Source: Viridibacillus sp050278625 (GTDB taxonomy: Bacteria; Bacillota; Bacilli; Bacillales_A; Planococcaceae). Taken from it: a stretch of 64,000 nt of DNA. Positions 34,861-44,877 of the stretch are shown here, piece after piece (the stretch's first letter is position 1; each line of letters begins with the position of its first letter). The stretch is taken from the NCBI RefSeq assembly GCF_050278625.1, contig NZ_JBNNTI010000015.1:14956-78955 (forward strand), given 5' to 3'. The notes under the pieces are model-generated. The model worked only from the letters and a program-made list of their open reading frames with translations. It had not been told where the DNA came from and made no database searches. Position numbers and translations under genes: made by a program.

Positions 34861-36483
34861 ATGTTAACAGGATGTTCTTCGTGGCCTAAGGATTATACAG
34901 ATTTATATAAAAGGGAGGGGTGCTGGAAAGGGGAAACCTTCGGGGGAATGTTGCGTGATCGTGCCGAGAAACAAGGGGAACGAATCGCTATTACAAGCGG
35001 AGACAGAAACATGAGTTATGCTGAATTGGATAATAGGGCCAGTCGTTTGGCTACAGGATTACAGGAACTGGGGATAAAGCAAATGGACAGGGTAGTCATC
35101 CAGCTTCCCAACGTAATTGAGTTCTTTGAAGTATGTTTTGCATTGTTCAGATTAGGTGCATTGCCAGTGTTTGCCCTTCCATCACATCGAAGCAGTGAAA
35201 TTAACTATTTTTGCGAGTTCGCTGAGGCGGTTGCCTACATCATCCCTGATAAGCACGCTGGTTTCGACCACCGTACTCTAGCAAGAGGTGCAAAAGATAA
35301 GAATGAAAAATTAAATGTTATTGTCACGGGTGATTCAGAGGAATTTGTGAATTTGGCGGATTTATATATCGATCCAAAAAAAAGCGAAGCACAAGTGACT
35401 TCAAGTGACATTGCCTTTCTTCAATTATCTGGAGGAAGTACAGGCCTATCAAAACTGATCCCAAGAACACATGATGATTATATATACAGTTTGCGGGTTA
35501 GCGCCGAAATTTGCCAAATAGACAAGGATAGTGTTTATCTCGCCGTGTTGCCAATCGCCCATAACTTTCCACTGAGCTCGCCAGGTGTCCTTGGCACGCT
35601 CTATGCGGGAGGCAGGGTGGTTCTTTCACCAGGCCCTAGCCCTGACGAAGCATTTCCGCTTATTGAAAAACAAGGTGTGACGATTACTGCTCTTGTACCG
35701 CCCCTTGCCTTGAGATGGCTTGATACCATATCCAGCCGTGACCATGATTTATCCAGTCTCCAAGTGCTACAGGTTGGCGGAGCGAAGTTCAGTGCGGAAG
35801 CTGCCCGTCGGGTATATCCCGCTTTTGGGTGTAAGTTACAACAAGTATTTGGCATGGCTGAAGGATTAGTTAACTATACAAGATTAAACGATCCTGAAGA
35901 GATAATCATCAATACTCAAGGTAGGCCGATGTCGAAATATGATGAAATTCGTATTGTCGATGAGGAAGACAGGGATGTTGAGCAGGGCGAAGTAGGGCAT
36001 TTGTTAACGAGAGGCCCTTACACCATCCGTGGTTATTACAAAGCCGAAGAGCATAATGCGAAGGCATTCACGGTTGATGGATTCTACCGAACAGGTGATT
36101 TAGTAAGTATGAACGCTACTGGCTATATAGTTGTAGAGGGTCGAGATAAGGACCAAATCAACCGTGGCGGAGAAAAGATTGCCGCTGAGGAAGTTGAAAA
36201 CCATCTCTTGGCACATGGGGGGGTACATGATGTAGCCATCGTTTCCATGTCCGATGATTATTTAGGGGAGAGATCATGCGCCTTTGTGATACCGCGCCAG
36301 AAGGCCCCTACGGCAAAGGAACTTAAACAATTCTTGAAGGAGCGGGGACTTGCCGCTTTTAAAATTCCTGATCGAATTGAGTTTACCGATTCCTTCCCAA
36401 AAACGCCTTTAGGTAAAGTGAGTAAAAAAGCGTTGCGGCAAATTATATCAGATAAACTGAACAATCAAATTACGCTGAAGTAA
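34861..36483 (+). CDS. dhbE: 2,3-dihydroxybenzoate-AMP ligase
   Basis: A 540-residue stand-alone adenylation enzyme. It activates DHB with ATP and loads it onto the aryl carrier domain of DhbB. Motifs: L-Q-L-S-G-G-S-T-G-L-S-K (A3), the aryl-acid pocket around P-I-A-H-N-F-P, F-G-M-A-E-G (A5), Y-R-T-G-D-L (A7), G-R-D-K-D-Q-I-N-R-G-G-E-K (A8) and the final K in P-L-G-K-V-S-K (A10). The length matches DhbE/EntE (about 539). GGGGG precedes the ATG. Confidence 0.95.
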   Translation: MLTGCSSWPKDYTDLYKREGCWKGETFGGMLRDRAEKQGERIAITSGDRNMSYAELDNRASRLATGLQELGIKQMDRVVIQLPNVIEFFEVCFALFRLGALPVFALPSHRSSEINYFCEFAEAVAYIIPDKHAGFDHRTLARGAKDKNEKLNVIVTGDSEEFVNLADLYIDPKKSEAQVTSSDIAFLQLSGGSTGLSKLIPRTHDDYIYSLRVSAEICQIDKDSVYLAVLPIAHNFPLSSPGVLGTLYAGGRVVLSPGPSPDEAFPLIEKQGVTITALVPPLALRWLDTISSRDHDLSSLQVLQVGGAKFSAEAARRVYPAFGCKLQQVFGMAEGLVNYTRLNDPEEIIINTQGRPMSKYDEIRIVDEEDRDVEQGEVGHLLTRGPYTIRGYYKAEEHNAKAFTVDGFYRTGDLVSMNATGYIVVEGRDKDQINRGGEKIAAEEVENHLLAHGGVHDVAIVSMSDDYLGERSCAFVIPRQKAPTAKELKQFLKERGLAAFKIPDRIEFTDSFPKTPLGKVSKKALRQIISDKLNNQITLK

Positions 36484-36510
36484 ATAAAAAACAATAGAAG
36501 GAGTGATTTG

Positions 36511-37428
36511 ATGGCTATTCCTGCTATCACACCATATGCAATGCCTGTAGAATCCGAGTTACCAAAAAATAAAGTTTCGTGGAAAGTAGATCCGTCGCGT
36601 TCAGTGCTTCTTGTTCATGACATGCAACAATACTTCCTTGATTACTATACAGTAACCGAATCACCGATAACGGAACTGATATCGCATATACAGTCAATAA
36701 AAAGTCGTTGTGTGGACTTGGGTATCCCTGTCTTTTATACAGCACAACCAGGCAATCAAAACCCTGAGGATCGTGCACTGCTTACCGATTTTTGGGGTCC
36801 AGGACTTGATGACGATATCAATCAAACAAAAGTCATTGACGAGGTTGCTCCAAGCGAGGATGACATTGTTCTTATTAAATGGCGTTATAGTGCATTTAAG
36901 CGGACGAAACTTCTCGAAATGATGAGGGAGCAAGGCCGTAATCAGCTTATCATTTGTGGGGTCTATGCACATATCGGCTGTCTTCTGACAGCAAGTGAGG
37001 CCTTTATGCAGGATATAAAACCATTTTTGGTATCTGATGCAGTAGCGGACTTTTCATTAGAAGAACATAAAATGGCGATTAAATATGCAGCTGAACGTTG
37101 TGCTGTCACAATATCTACATCCCGGTTGCTGGAACAATTGAATAGCGGTGAACAAGCATCAGCAGGGGGGGCCGTACAAGAAAATGATGATCATGGTTTG
37201 ACATTGAATGGCCTAAGGATTCAAATCGCTGATCTTCTAGGTGAATCACCATCTGATATCGGTGATAACGAGAATCTAGTGGATATAGGAATGGATTCGA
37301 TAAGAATGATGAGCCTTGTTGAAATCCTAAGGGGAAAAGGGGCAGAGATCAATTTCATGCAGATGGCTGAAAAAACGACGATCGCTGCCTGGTGGGAACT
37401 ATTATCTTCACAAAAGGTGTTAGCTTGA
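36511..37428 (+). CDS. dhbB: Isochorismatase with aryl carrier domain
   Basis: A 305-residue bifunctional protein. Residues about 1-210 are the isochorismatase (H-D-M-Q-Q-Y-F with the catalytic Asp, the lysine in I-K-W-R-Y-S-A-F, and Y-A-H-I-G-C), converting isochorismate to 2,3-dihydro-DHB. Residues about 228-300 are the aryl carrier domain with the phosphopantetheine serine S263 in G-M-D-S-I-R-M-M. I start at ATG 36511, seven bases after GGAG; an upstream TTG at 36508 is less likely. It passes DHB to DhbF. Confidence 0.95.
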   Translation: MAIPAITPYAMPVESELPKNKVSWKVDPSRSVLLVHDMQQYFLDYYTVTESPITELISHIQSIKSRCVDLGIPVFYTAQPGNQNPEDRALLTDFWGPGLDDDINQTKVIDEVAPSEDDIVLIKWRYSAFKRTKLLEMMREQGRNQLIICGVYAHIGCLLTASEAFMQDIKPFLVSDAVADFSLEEHKMAIKYAAERCAVTISTSRLLEQLNSGEQASAGGAVQENDDHGLTLNGLRIQIADLLGESPSDIGDNENLVDIGMDSIRMMSLVEILRGKGAEINFMQMAEKTTIAAWWELLSSQKVLA

Positions 37429-37456
37429 ACTAAAAACAGGAAGGAGGTAAGGCGGA

Positions 37457-40400
37457 GTGCTTAATATTCAGGATCAAGATGTGCGCTGGACGTTGTCCGG
37501 CGCGCAATCCGGTATCTGGTTCGCTCAGCAGTTGGAGCCAGATAACCCGATTTATAACACAGGGGAATACATAGAAATTGCTGGACAGATTGATATAGAG
37601 CATTTTGAACAGGCACTGAGGCAGGCAGTTAAGGAGGCGGAGTTTTTACATGTCCGCTTTGGCGAGGATTACAATGGACCATTTCAAATCAGTGGGGAAT
37701 CAATTGATTTCCCTTTTAACTTCTTAGATATGAGTAGAGAGGGAAATTCTCAGGAGAAGGCTATACAATGGATGAAAAAAGATTTGGCTTATCCAATTGA
37801 CTTGAAAAGTGACTCGCTCTTCAATCAGGTCTTATTCAAGGTGGATTCGGACCGCTTTTTCTGGTATCAACGCATTCACCATATTGTCATGGATGCATTT
37901 GGATTTTCACTTATATCACAACGAGTAGCCAAACTATACACGGCACTTCAAAAAGGACAAAGTTTGGACGAAGGTGCTTTTTCTCCTTTACGTTTACTTC
38001 TTGAGGAAGATAAGGCGTACCGGGAATCCGAAAAGTTCGATATTGATCGCCAGTTTTGGCAAGAACGTTTTGCAGATCAGCCGGAGGTTATGAGCCTAGC
38101 TGATCGAGCACCTAGGACCTCTAAAGGCTTCCTTAGTCAAACGGGTTATCTATCAACTTCCGCTACACAAGCCTTAAAAGCGAATGCGCATATATATTCG
38201 GGAAGCTGGCATGAAGTGGTGATTGCAGTAACGGCCGTTTATGTGAACCGTTTAACTGGTTCGGAAGAGGTCATCCTGAGTTTACCGATGATGGGCCGCT
38301 TGGGTTCTTCCTCTTTGAATATCCCTAGTATGGTAATGAATCTGTTGCCACTGCGTTTGTCTGTACAGCCAGAGATGAGTTTTAAAGAGTTGGTGAAGCA
38401 GGTGTCGAAGGAAGTCCGTGCCATCCGCCGCCATCAAAATTATCGACATGAAGAATTGCGACGTGACCTTAAATTGCTGGGTGATAATCAGCGATTATTC
38501 GGACCGCAAATTAATGTCATGCCTTTTGATTATGGACTCAATTTTTCAGGGAGTAAGGCGATCACACATAAGCTAGCCACCGGTCCTGTCGATGATTTGT
38601 CGATCAACATCTATGACAAGTCTGATGGAAAAGGGCTAAGGATCGATCTAGATGCAAACCCCGAAGTATATAGCATCGAAGATTTAGCTACACATCATTC
38701 GCGTTTTTTGAGTTTTCTTGAAAAGGTCGTGATTGCAGAGAAGAATCAATCGATTGGGGAAATTGAGCTTCTTTTACCTGAGGAACACCAGCAAGTCCTG
38801 CTTGAATGGAATCGAACGGCAAAAGAGCTTCCATCTGTGCTTTTACCAAGATTGTTCGAGGATCAAGTTTCCAAAACCCCTGATTTGACAGCCGTAATGG
38901 ATGGAAATGCCATTCTTACTTATAAGGATTTAAACGAGCGAGTTAATCGACTCTCGCACCACCTTTTGGAAAAGGGGTTGGGACCAGAGAAATTCGTGGC
39001 TATAGCTCTAACGCGATCAGTGGATATGGTCATTTCCATGTTGGCTGTGTTAAAAACGGGAGCGGCCTATTTACCTATCGACCCAGATTATCCATCAGAT
39101 CGAATCGAATTCATGCTTGATGATGCCAGGCCTGCAGCAATCATAACTAGTAAAAGAATTGCTTCTAAATTATCTGATACCGAAGGAACGGAGCGCATCG
39201 TATTGGATGAGAAAGAGACCATTACTGCTCTGGGGGATCATCCAGATATAAATGTGGAGGATGAAAAAAGAAGGGGAACCATGTCCCCACTTAACCCGGC
39301 TTATATGATTTACACGTCAGGCTCTACCGGGAAGCCAAAGGGTGTCGTGATCCAATCAGCAAGCCTTATTAATTTCCTTTCTTCAATGCAAAGCAAATTT
39401 TCTTTAAATCATCGGGATCGTCTCTTGGCAGTTACAACCATTGCTTTTGATATATCCGGTTTAGAAATTTTCATGCCGCTTCTGAATGGGGCAAGCTGTG
39501 TCATAGCTACTAAGGAAACGGTTCAAGACCCTAAGACTTTGTCTAAAATAATCGTTCAACATGATATAAGCATCATGCAGGCCACACCTACGCTTTGGCA
39601 TTCACTTGTAGCGAATTATCCTGAAGTGATAAAGAATCTTAGAGTGCTAATAGGAGGAGAGGCACTATCAATCAGTCTAACCAACGCTTTACATCAATTA
39701 GGATGTGAAGTGACGAATCTGTACGGACCAACGGAAACGACAATATGGTCTTCATCCATTACGGTTGATCCGAATCAGGGTGGTATGCCCTCCATCGGCA
39801 AGCCCATTTGGAATACACAGGTTTATGTGCTGGATGCTGCTTTGAAGCCTGTTCCTAAAGGGACTGTAGGGGAATTATATATTGCCGGTGCAGGACTGGC
39901 ACGTGGATATTTAGGTCGCCCGAATTTAACTGCTGAGCGATTTGTCGCTAATCCGTATGGTTCAAAGGGTAGCCGCATGTATCGAACAGGTGATCTTGTT
40001 CGTTGGCGTGGCGATGGCACACTGGATTATATTAGTAGGGCCGATCATCAAATTAAAATACGAGGGTTTCGTATTGAACTAGGAGAAATTGAAGCAAAGC
40101 TTATCCATCATCCTGACATTGAACAGGCTGCAGTCATCGTTCGCGAAGATCAGCCGGGGGATAAACGCATTGTTGCCTATATCGTTCTTTCTTTAGATGT
40201 ACCAGCAAATATTGTAGAAATTCGAGAATTTGTAGGTAGTGGTTTGCCGGAATACATGATCCCATCCGCTATCGTTGAGATGGAAGAATTGCCATTGACT
40301 CCAAATGGAAAGCTCAACCGGAAGGAATTGCCCGCGCCTGATCTCACTATACTTGTTTCTGATCGCGCTCCTAGAACACCGCAGGAGGAAATCGTCAGTG

Positions 40401-43400
40401 ATCTTTTCGCTGAGGTTCTTGGTCTTTCACGGGTCGGAGTCGATGATAGCTTCTTTAATTTAGGCGGTCACTCTCTTCTTGCCTCCACTTTGATGGCGCG
40501 AATAAGAGATACATTCGGAGTTGAAATAGGCATTGGTAAACTGTTTGAGACACCGACCGTTTCTGGTCTTGTCAAACAGCTTTCTAACGGGAGGAGTGCG
40601 AGGTTGCCTGTTAAAAAGGTACATAGACCGGAACAGGTACCTCTTTCCTTTGCCCAGCGGCGATTATGGTTCCTTCATAGTCTTGAAGGACCTAGCCCGA
40701 CGTATAATATTCCGCTCGTTGTTGAATTGTCTGGCGAAATTGATACCGGGGCACTCGAAGCTGCGATCAATGATGTAGTCGAGCGCCATGAAACTTTACG
40801 TACGCTCTTTCCCGTTACATCGGGTACAGCTCATCAATATGTGCTAAATCCTTCCGAGGCGCAAGTGGAATTATTGGTATCGCACATTTACGAGGCTGAG
40901 CTTGAAGCAGAAATTTTTATCGCTACGAGATATAGTTTCAATCTTGCAAAAGAACCGGCTATTTGTGCCCAGCTTTTCACAATGGCCCCTGACAAGCATG
41001 TATTGGTTTTATTATTACATCATATTGCAGGAGATGGATGGTCCCTTACACCGCTTACTCGCGATCTGACCGCAGCTTATGTGGCGCGAAGTAAAGGTGT
41101 CGACCCTAACCTACCTCCGTTGCCTGTACAATATGCCGATTATGCGCTCTGGCAAGAAAATCTTTTAGGAAGCGAAAGTGATGAAACCAGTTTAGTCAAT
41201 GAACAAATGGATTACTGGAAAGAGACATTAGCCAACCTGCCAGACCAATTGGAATTGTCTACTGATTTTCCACGTCCCCTAGAATCCAGTTATCGCGGAG
41301 ATACCATAGACTTTTCGATAAATCCCGAAATGCATCAACGTTTATTGGATATGGCTCGTGAAAATGGCGTCAGCCTATTCATGGTATTGCAATCCGGTCT
41401 GACTGCGCTCCTCACTCGACTTGGAGCCGGTAACGATATTCCAATCGGAAGTCCGATAGCAGGTCGAAGTGATGATGCTTTAAGCGACCTGGTAGGGATG
41501 TTCATCAACACCTTGGTGTTACGGACAGATACATCCGGTGACCCTACTTTCCGGGAGCTTCTTGACAGGGTACGAAGGGTCAATTTACATGCTTATGAGC
41601 ATCAGGACTTGCCATTTGAGCGTCTGGTAGAAGTATTGAATCCAGTTCGGTCCCGAGCTAGGCATCCATTATTCCAGATCATGTTGGCGCTGCAAAATAC
41701 ACCTGATCCTAAATTGGACCTTCCAGGGGTTCAATCCAACATGAAATTATATAGCGTAGGTGCTTCGAAATTCGATTTGACCATGGAATTCCGTGAAGTG
41801 CATGCTGAAAATGGCAGTCCGGATGGGATTAGTGCATTCCTTGAATATAGTACAGATTTATTTAAGCGGGAGACCGCCGAGATGTTAATATATCGTTTAT
41901 TAAGGCTATTGAACGGCGCCATTTCGGAACCGGATCAGCATATTGGACTTTTGGACATACTGGCACCTGAAGAGCGCAAAAAAATTCTTGTGGATTGGAA
42001 TGGAAGCTCCGAGGGGATAGCGCAGACGAGCATACCTGCACTATTTGAAGAACAGGTAAAAAAATATTCTCACAATATTGCATTGGTATATGGGGACACT
42101 TCATTGACATATGAAGAGGTAAACAAAAAAGCGAATCAGCTTGCCCATCTGCTGATTGCTAAAGGAATAGGGCCGGAGCAATTCGTCGCGTTGGCCATGC
42201 CTAGATCATTGGAGATGGTTGTAGGATTGCTAGCTGTACTCAAGGCTGGAGCCGCATATGTGCCTTTAGATCCTGAATATCCAAATGATAGATTAACGTT
42301 CATGCTTCAAGATGCTCTGCCAGCTTGTGTCCTAACAAGCTCGAGTGTAGCTACGAAGCTTCCCGAGATGCAAGATATCAGGCAAATCATACTTGATGAA
42401 GATAGTACGATAGAAGAATTGGCAGAATATTCTTCATTCAATCCAATGGATAGTGATCGAATTCAACCATTATCACCTTTAAATTCAGCTTATATTATTT
42501 ATACTTCCGGTTCTACCGGTGTACCAAAAGGGGTCGTGGTTCCCCATCAGAATGTAATTAGACTGTTTGCATCTACGGAACATTGGTACCAATTCAATTC
42601 TGAAGATGTGTGGACTATGTTCCACTCTTATGCTTTTGATTTTTCGGTTTGGGAGATTTGGGGAGCTTTACTTCACGGAGGCAAGCTAGTTGTTGTCCCT
42701 CATTCAATCAGCAGGTCACCGGAGGAATTTTTACAACTACTTGTAAAAGAAAGTGTTACGGTACTAAACCAGACCCCATCAGCATTTTATCAATTAATGC
42801 AGGCGGATAGGGAAATGCCGGCAATAGGTCAGGAACTTGCATTACGCTACGTGATCTACGGTGGAGAGGCACTTGAACTAAGTCGTTTGGAGGATTGGTA
42901 TAGCCGTCATCCGGAGAATTCGCCATATCTAATCAACATGTATGGAATTACGGAAACAACCGTTCATGTCAGCTATCTTGAGCTTAATCGGGATATTACA
43001 TCACTAAAAGCAAATAGCCTCATTGGCCGTGCGATACCTGATCTAGGAGTGTATGTGTTAGATGCCAGCTTACAGCCAGTTCCAACAGGGGTAGTAGGAG
43101 AGCTCTATGTTTCCGGACCTGGTCTTGCCCGTGGTTATTTAGGTCGCCCAGGTTTGACGGCGGACCGTTTTGTCGCGAACCCATTCAGTTTATCAGGTGA
43201 CAGGATGTACCGCACTGGAGATTTGGCTCGGTGGCGCGAGGATGGATCTTTGGATTATATGGGGCGTGCCGATTATCAGATTAAAATACGCGGATTCCGT
43301 ATTGAATTGGGTGAAATCGAGGCATCGATTGCTCAACATTCCGATATTGAACAAGTTGCGGTAGTGGTTCGCGAAGACAACCCAGGTGATAAGCGTTTGG

Positions 43401-44659
43401 TCGCATATGTCGTACCTGCTTCGAATGTAACTATTGATTCTTCACATGTACGTCGCTTCGTTGCTGAAGGTCTTCCTGATTACATGGTCCCTTCCGCTTT
43501 TGTTGAAATGGAAGAATTACCTTTGACACCAAATGGTAAGCTGGATCGCAAGGCATTGCCGGCGCCGGAATTCGGTGCCATTGAATCGGGGCGCGGTCCG
43601 AGAACTCCACAGGAGGAGATTCTTTGCGACCTTTTTATGAAGGTTCTCGATTTGTCTCATGTTGGAATAGATGACGGATTCTTTGATCTAGGTGGTCACT
43701 CGCTGCTAGCTGTCCATCTGATGAGCAAAATCCGTGAAGCGCTTGGTGTTGAGCTGAGTATTGGTAACCTATTCGAGGCTCCGACTGTTGCGGGGCTCGC
43801 TGAGAGACTTGAAATGGGTACAAGCCAAAGTGCTTTGGATGTCTTGTTGCCGCTTAGGAAAAATGGGATAGAACTTCCGTTATTTTGTGTACATCCAGCA
43901 GGTGGACTTAGCTGGTGCTACGCTGGGTTGATGACTGCGTTAGGACCTGACTATCCAATCTATGGGTTACAAGCACGAGGCATATCACAGAAAGAGCAAT
44001 TCCCGAAAACGCTGATTGAAATGGCAGCGGACTATATCGCTCACTTACGGACGATCCAGCCAAAAGGGCCTTACCATCTATTGGGATGGTCTCTCGGAGG
44101 CAATGTCGTTCATGCAATGGCAACCCAACTGCAAAATGAGGGAGAGGACGTTCGCCTTGTCGCAATCCTCGATGCATATCCAAGTCACTTCCTGCCCATA
44201 AACGAAGGTCCGGATGATGAGGAAGCTTTAATCGCACTGCTTGCATTGGGTGGATATGATCCTGATAGTTTAGGAGACCAGCCGTTGGATAATGCCAGTG
44301 CTATAGAAATACTGCGTCGGGACGGAAGTGCATTAGCTAGTTTAGAAGAAGAAACAATCCTGAACCTAAAAGAAACATATGTGAATTCAGTTCGGATCAT
44401 GAGTGAGTATAAACCAAAGACCTTTAAAGGGGATGTGATGTTCTTTAGATCGACGATCATTCCGGACTGGTTTGATCCTATTCACCCAGAAACATGGAAC
44501 CCATTCATCCATGGGGAAATTGAACAGCATAATATCGATTGTCGGCATAAGGATATGTGTCAACCAGGACCGCTTGCTGAAATTGGCCAGGTGATTGCTG
44601 AAAAACTTTCTAATATGAAGAAGTTAGGCAAGCTTTATGAAGGAGGAGATAACAGATGA
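37457..44659 (+). CDS. dhbF: Bacillibactin-type dimodular NRPS
   Basis: A 2400-residue peptide synthetase (B. subtilis DhbF is about 2378). Order: C1 (1-440, H-H-I-V-M-D-A at 141-147), A1 (455-960), T1 (S1006), C2 (1055-1480, H-H-I-A-G-D-G at 1188-1194), A2 (1490-2040), T2 (S2082), thioesterase (2115-2390, G-W-S-L-G-G with S2212). The ten pocket residues read D-I-L-Q-L-G-L-I-W-K (Gly) in A1 and D-F-W-N-I-G-M-V-H-K (Thr) in A2. It should build DHB-Gly-Thr and cyclise three units to bacillibactin. No epimerase domain. GTG start, nine bases after AAGGAGG. Confidence 0.96.
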   Translation: MLNIQDQDVRWTLSGAQSGIWFAQQLEPDNPIYNTGEYIEIAGQIDIEHFEQALRQAVKEAEFLHVRFGEDYNGPFQISGESIDFPFNFLDMSREGNSQEKAIQWMKKDLAYPIDLKSDSLFNQVLFKVDSDRFFWYQRIHHIVMDAFGFSLISQRVAKLYTALQKGQSLDEGAFSPLRLLLEEDKAYRESEKFDIDRQFWQERFADQPEVMSLADRAPRTSKGFLSQTGYLSTSATQALKANAHIYSGSWHEVVIAVTAVYVNRLTGSEEVILSLPMMGRLGSSSLNIPSMVMNLLPLRLSVQPEMSFKELVKQVSKEVRAIRRHQNYRHEELRRDLKLLGDNQRLFGPQINVMPFDYGLNFSGSKAITHKLATGPVDDLSINIYDKSDGKGLRIDLDANPEVYSIEDLATHHSRFLSFLEKVVIAEKNQSIGEIELLLPEEHQQVLLEWNRTAKELPSVLLPRLFEDQVSKTPDLTAVMDGNAILTYKDLNERVNRLSHHLLEKGLGPEKFVAIALTRSVDMVISMLAVLKTGAAYLPIDPDYPSDRIEFMLDDARPAAIITSKRIASKLSDTEGTERIVLDEKETITALGDHPDINVEDEKRRGTMSPLNPAYMIYTSGSTGKPKGVVIQSASLINFLSSMQSKFSLNHRDRLLAVTTIAFDISGLEIFMPLLNGASCVIATKETVQDPKTLSKIIVQHDISIMQATPTLWHSLVANYPEVIKNLRVLIGGEALSISLTNALHQLGCEVTNLYGPTETTIWSSSITVDPNQGGMPSIGKPIWNTQVYVLDAALKPVPKGTVGELYIAGAGLARGYLGRPNLTAERFVANPYGSKGSRMYRTGDLVRWRGDGTLDYISRADHQIKIRGFRIELGEIEAKLIHHPDIEQAAVIVREDQPGDKRIVAYIVLSLDVPANIVEIREFVGSGLPEYMIPSAIVEMEELPLTPNGKLNRKELPAPDLTILVSDRAPRTPQEEIVSDLFAEVLGLSRVGVDDSFFNLGGHSLLASTLMARIRDTFGVEIGIGKLFETPTVSGLVKQLSNGRSARLPVKKVHRPEQVPLSFAQRRLWFLHSLEGPSPTYNIPLVVELSGEIDTGALEAAINDVVERHETLRTLFPVTSGTAHQYVLNPSEAQVELLVSHIYEAELEAEIFIATRYSFNLAKEPAICAQLFTMAPDKHVLVLLLHHIAGDGWSLTPLTRDLTAAYVARSKGVDPNLPPLPVQYADYALWQENLLGSESDETSLVNEQMDYWKETLANLPDQLELSTDFPRPLESSYRGDTIDFSINPEMHQRLLDMARENGVSLFMVLQSGLTALLTRLGAGNDIPIGSPIAGRSDDALSDLVGMFINTLVLRTDTSGDPTFRELLDRVRRVNLHAYEHQDLPFERLVEVLNPVRSRARHPLFQIMLALQNTPDPKLDLPGVQSNMKLYSVGASKFDLTMEFREVHAENGSPDGISAFLEYSTDLFKRETAEMLIYRLLRLLNGAISEPDQHIGLLDILAPEERKKILVDWNGSSEGIAQTSIPALFEEQVKKYSHNIALVYGDTSLTYEEVNKKANQLAHLLIAKGIGPEQFVALAMPRSLEMVVGLLAVLKAGAAYVPLDPEYPNDRLTFMLQDALPACVLTSSSVATKLPEMQDIRQIILDEDSTIEELAEYSSFNPMDSDRIQPLSPLNSAYIIYTSGSTGVPKGVVVPHQNVIRLFASTEHWYQFNSEDVWTMFHSYAFDFSVWEIWGALLHGGKLVVVPHSISRSPEEFLQLLVKESVTVLNQTPSAFYQLMQADREMPAIGQELALRYVIYGGEALELSRLEDWYSRHPENSPYLINMYGITETTVHVSYLELNRDITSLKANSLIGRAIPDLGVYVLDASLQPVPTGVVGELYVSGPGLARGYLGRPGLTADRFVANPFSLSGDRMYRTGDLARWREDGSLDYMGRADYQIKIRGFRIELGEIEASIAQHSDIEQVAVVVREDNPGDKRLVAYVVPASNVTIDSSHVRRFVAEGLPDYMVPSAFVEMEELPLTPNGKLDRKALPAPEFGAIESGRGPRTPQEEILCDLFMKVLDLSHVGIDDGFFDLGGHSLLAVHLMSKIREALGVELSIGNLFEAPTVAGLAERLEMGTSQSALDVLLPLRKNGIELPLFCVHPAGGLSWCYAGLMTALGPDYPIYGLQARGISQKEQFPKTLIEMAADYIAHLRTIQPKGPYHLLGWSLGGNVVHAMATQLQNEGEDVRLVAILDAYPSHFLPINEGPDDEEALIALLALGGYDPDSLGDQPLDNASAIEILRRDGSALASLEEETILNLKETYVNSVRIMSEYKPKTFKGDVMFFRSTIIPDWFDPIHPETWNPFIHGEIEQHNIDCRHKDMCQPGPLAEIGQVIAEKLSNMKKLGKLYEGGDNR

Positions 44660-44877
44660 CCAACCCTTTCGAGAATGAAAATGGTATCTATAATGTATTG
44701 ATAAATGAAGAAGGTCAGCATTCCCTTTGGCCCGCCTTTCTGGTTATTCCAGAAGGCTGGTCCGTCATATACCGGGAGGAAAGCCGGCAGGATTGCTTGG
44801 AGTACATTAACAAGAACTGGACAGATTTGCAGCCCAAAAGCTTAAAATTAGTTGCAAGCAGTGACGGAACAAAGTGA
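44656..44877 (+). CDS. MbtH-like protein
   Basis: A 73-residue MbtH-family chaperone that binds adenylation domains and raises their solubility and activity. The signature is complete: N-E-E-G-Q-H-S-L-W-P near residue 17, then G-W...C-L-E-Y-I-N-K-N-W-T-D-L-Q-P-K-S-L. Its ATG overlaps the dhbF stop (ATGA), so it is translated with the synthetase it serves. Its own stop overlaps the GTG of the exporter. Confidence 0.95.
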   Translation: MTNPFENENGIYNVLINEEGQHSLWPAFLVIPEGWSVIYREESRQDCLEYINKNWTDLQPKSLKLVASSDGTK

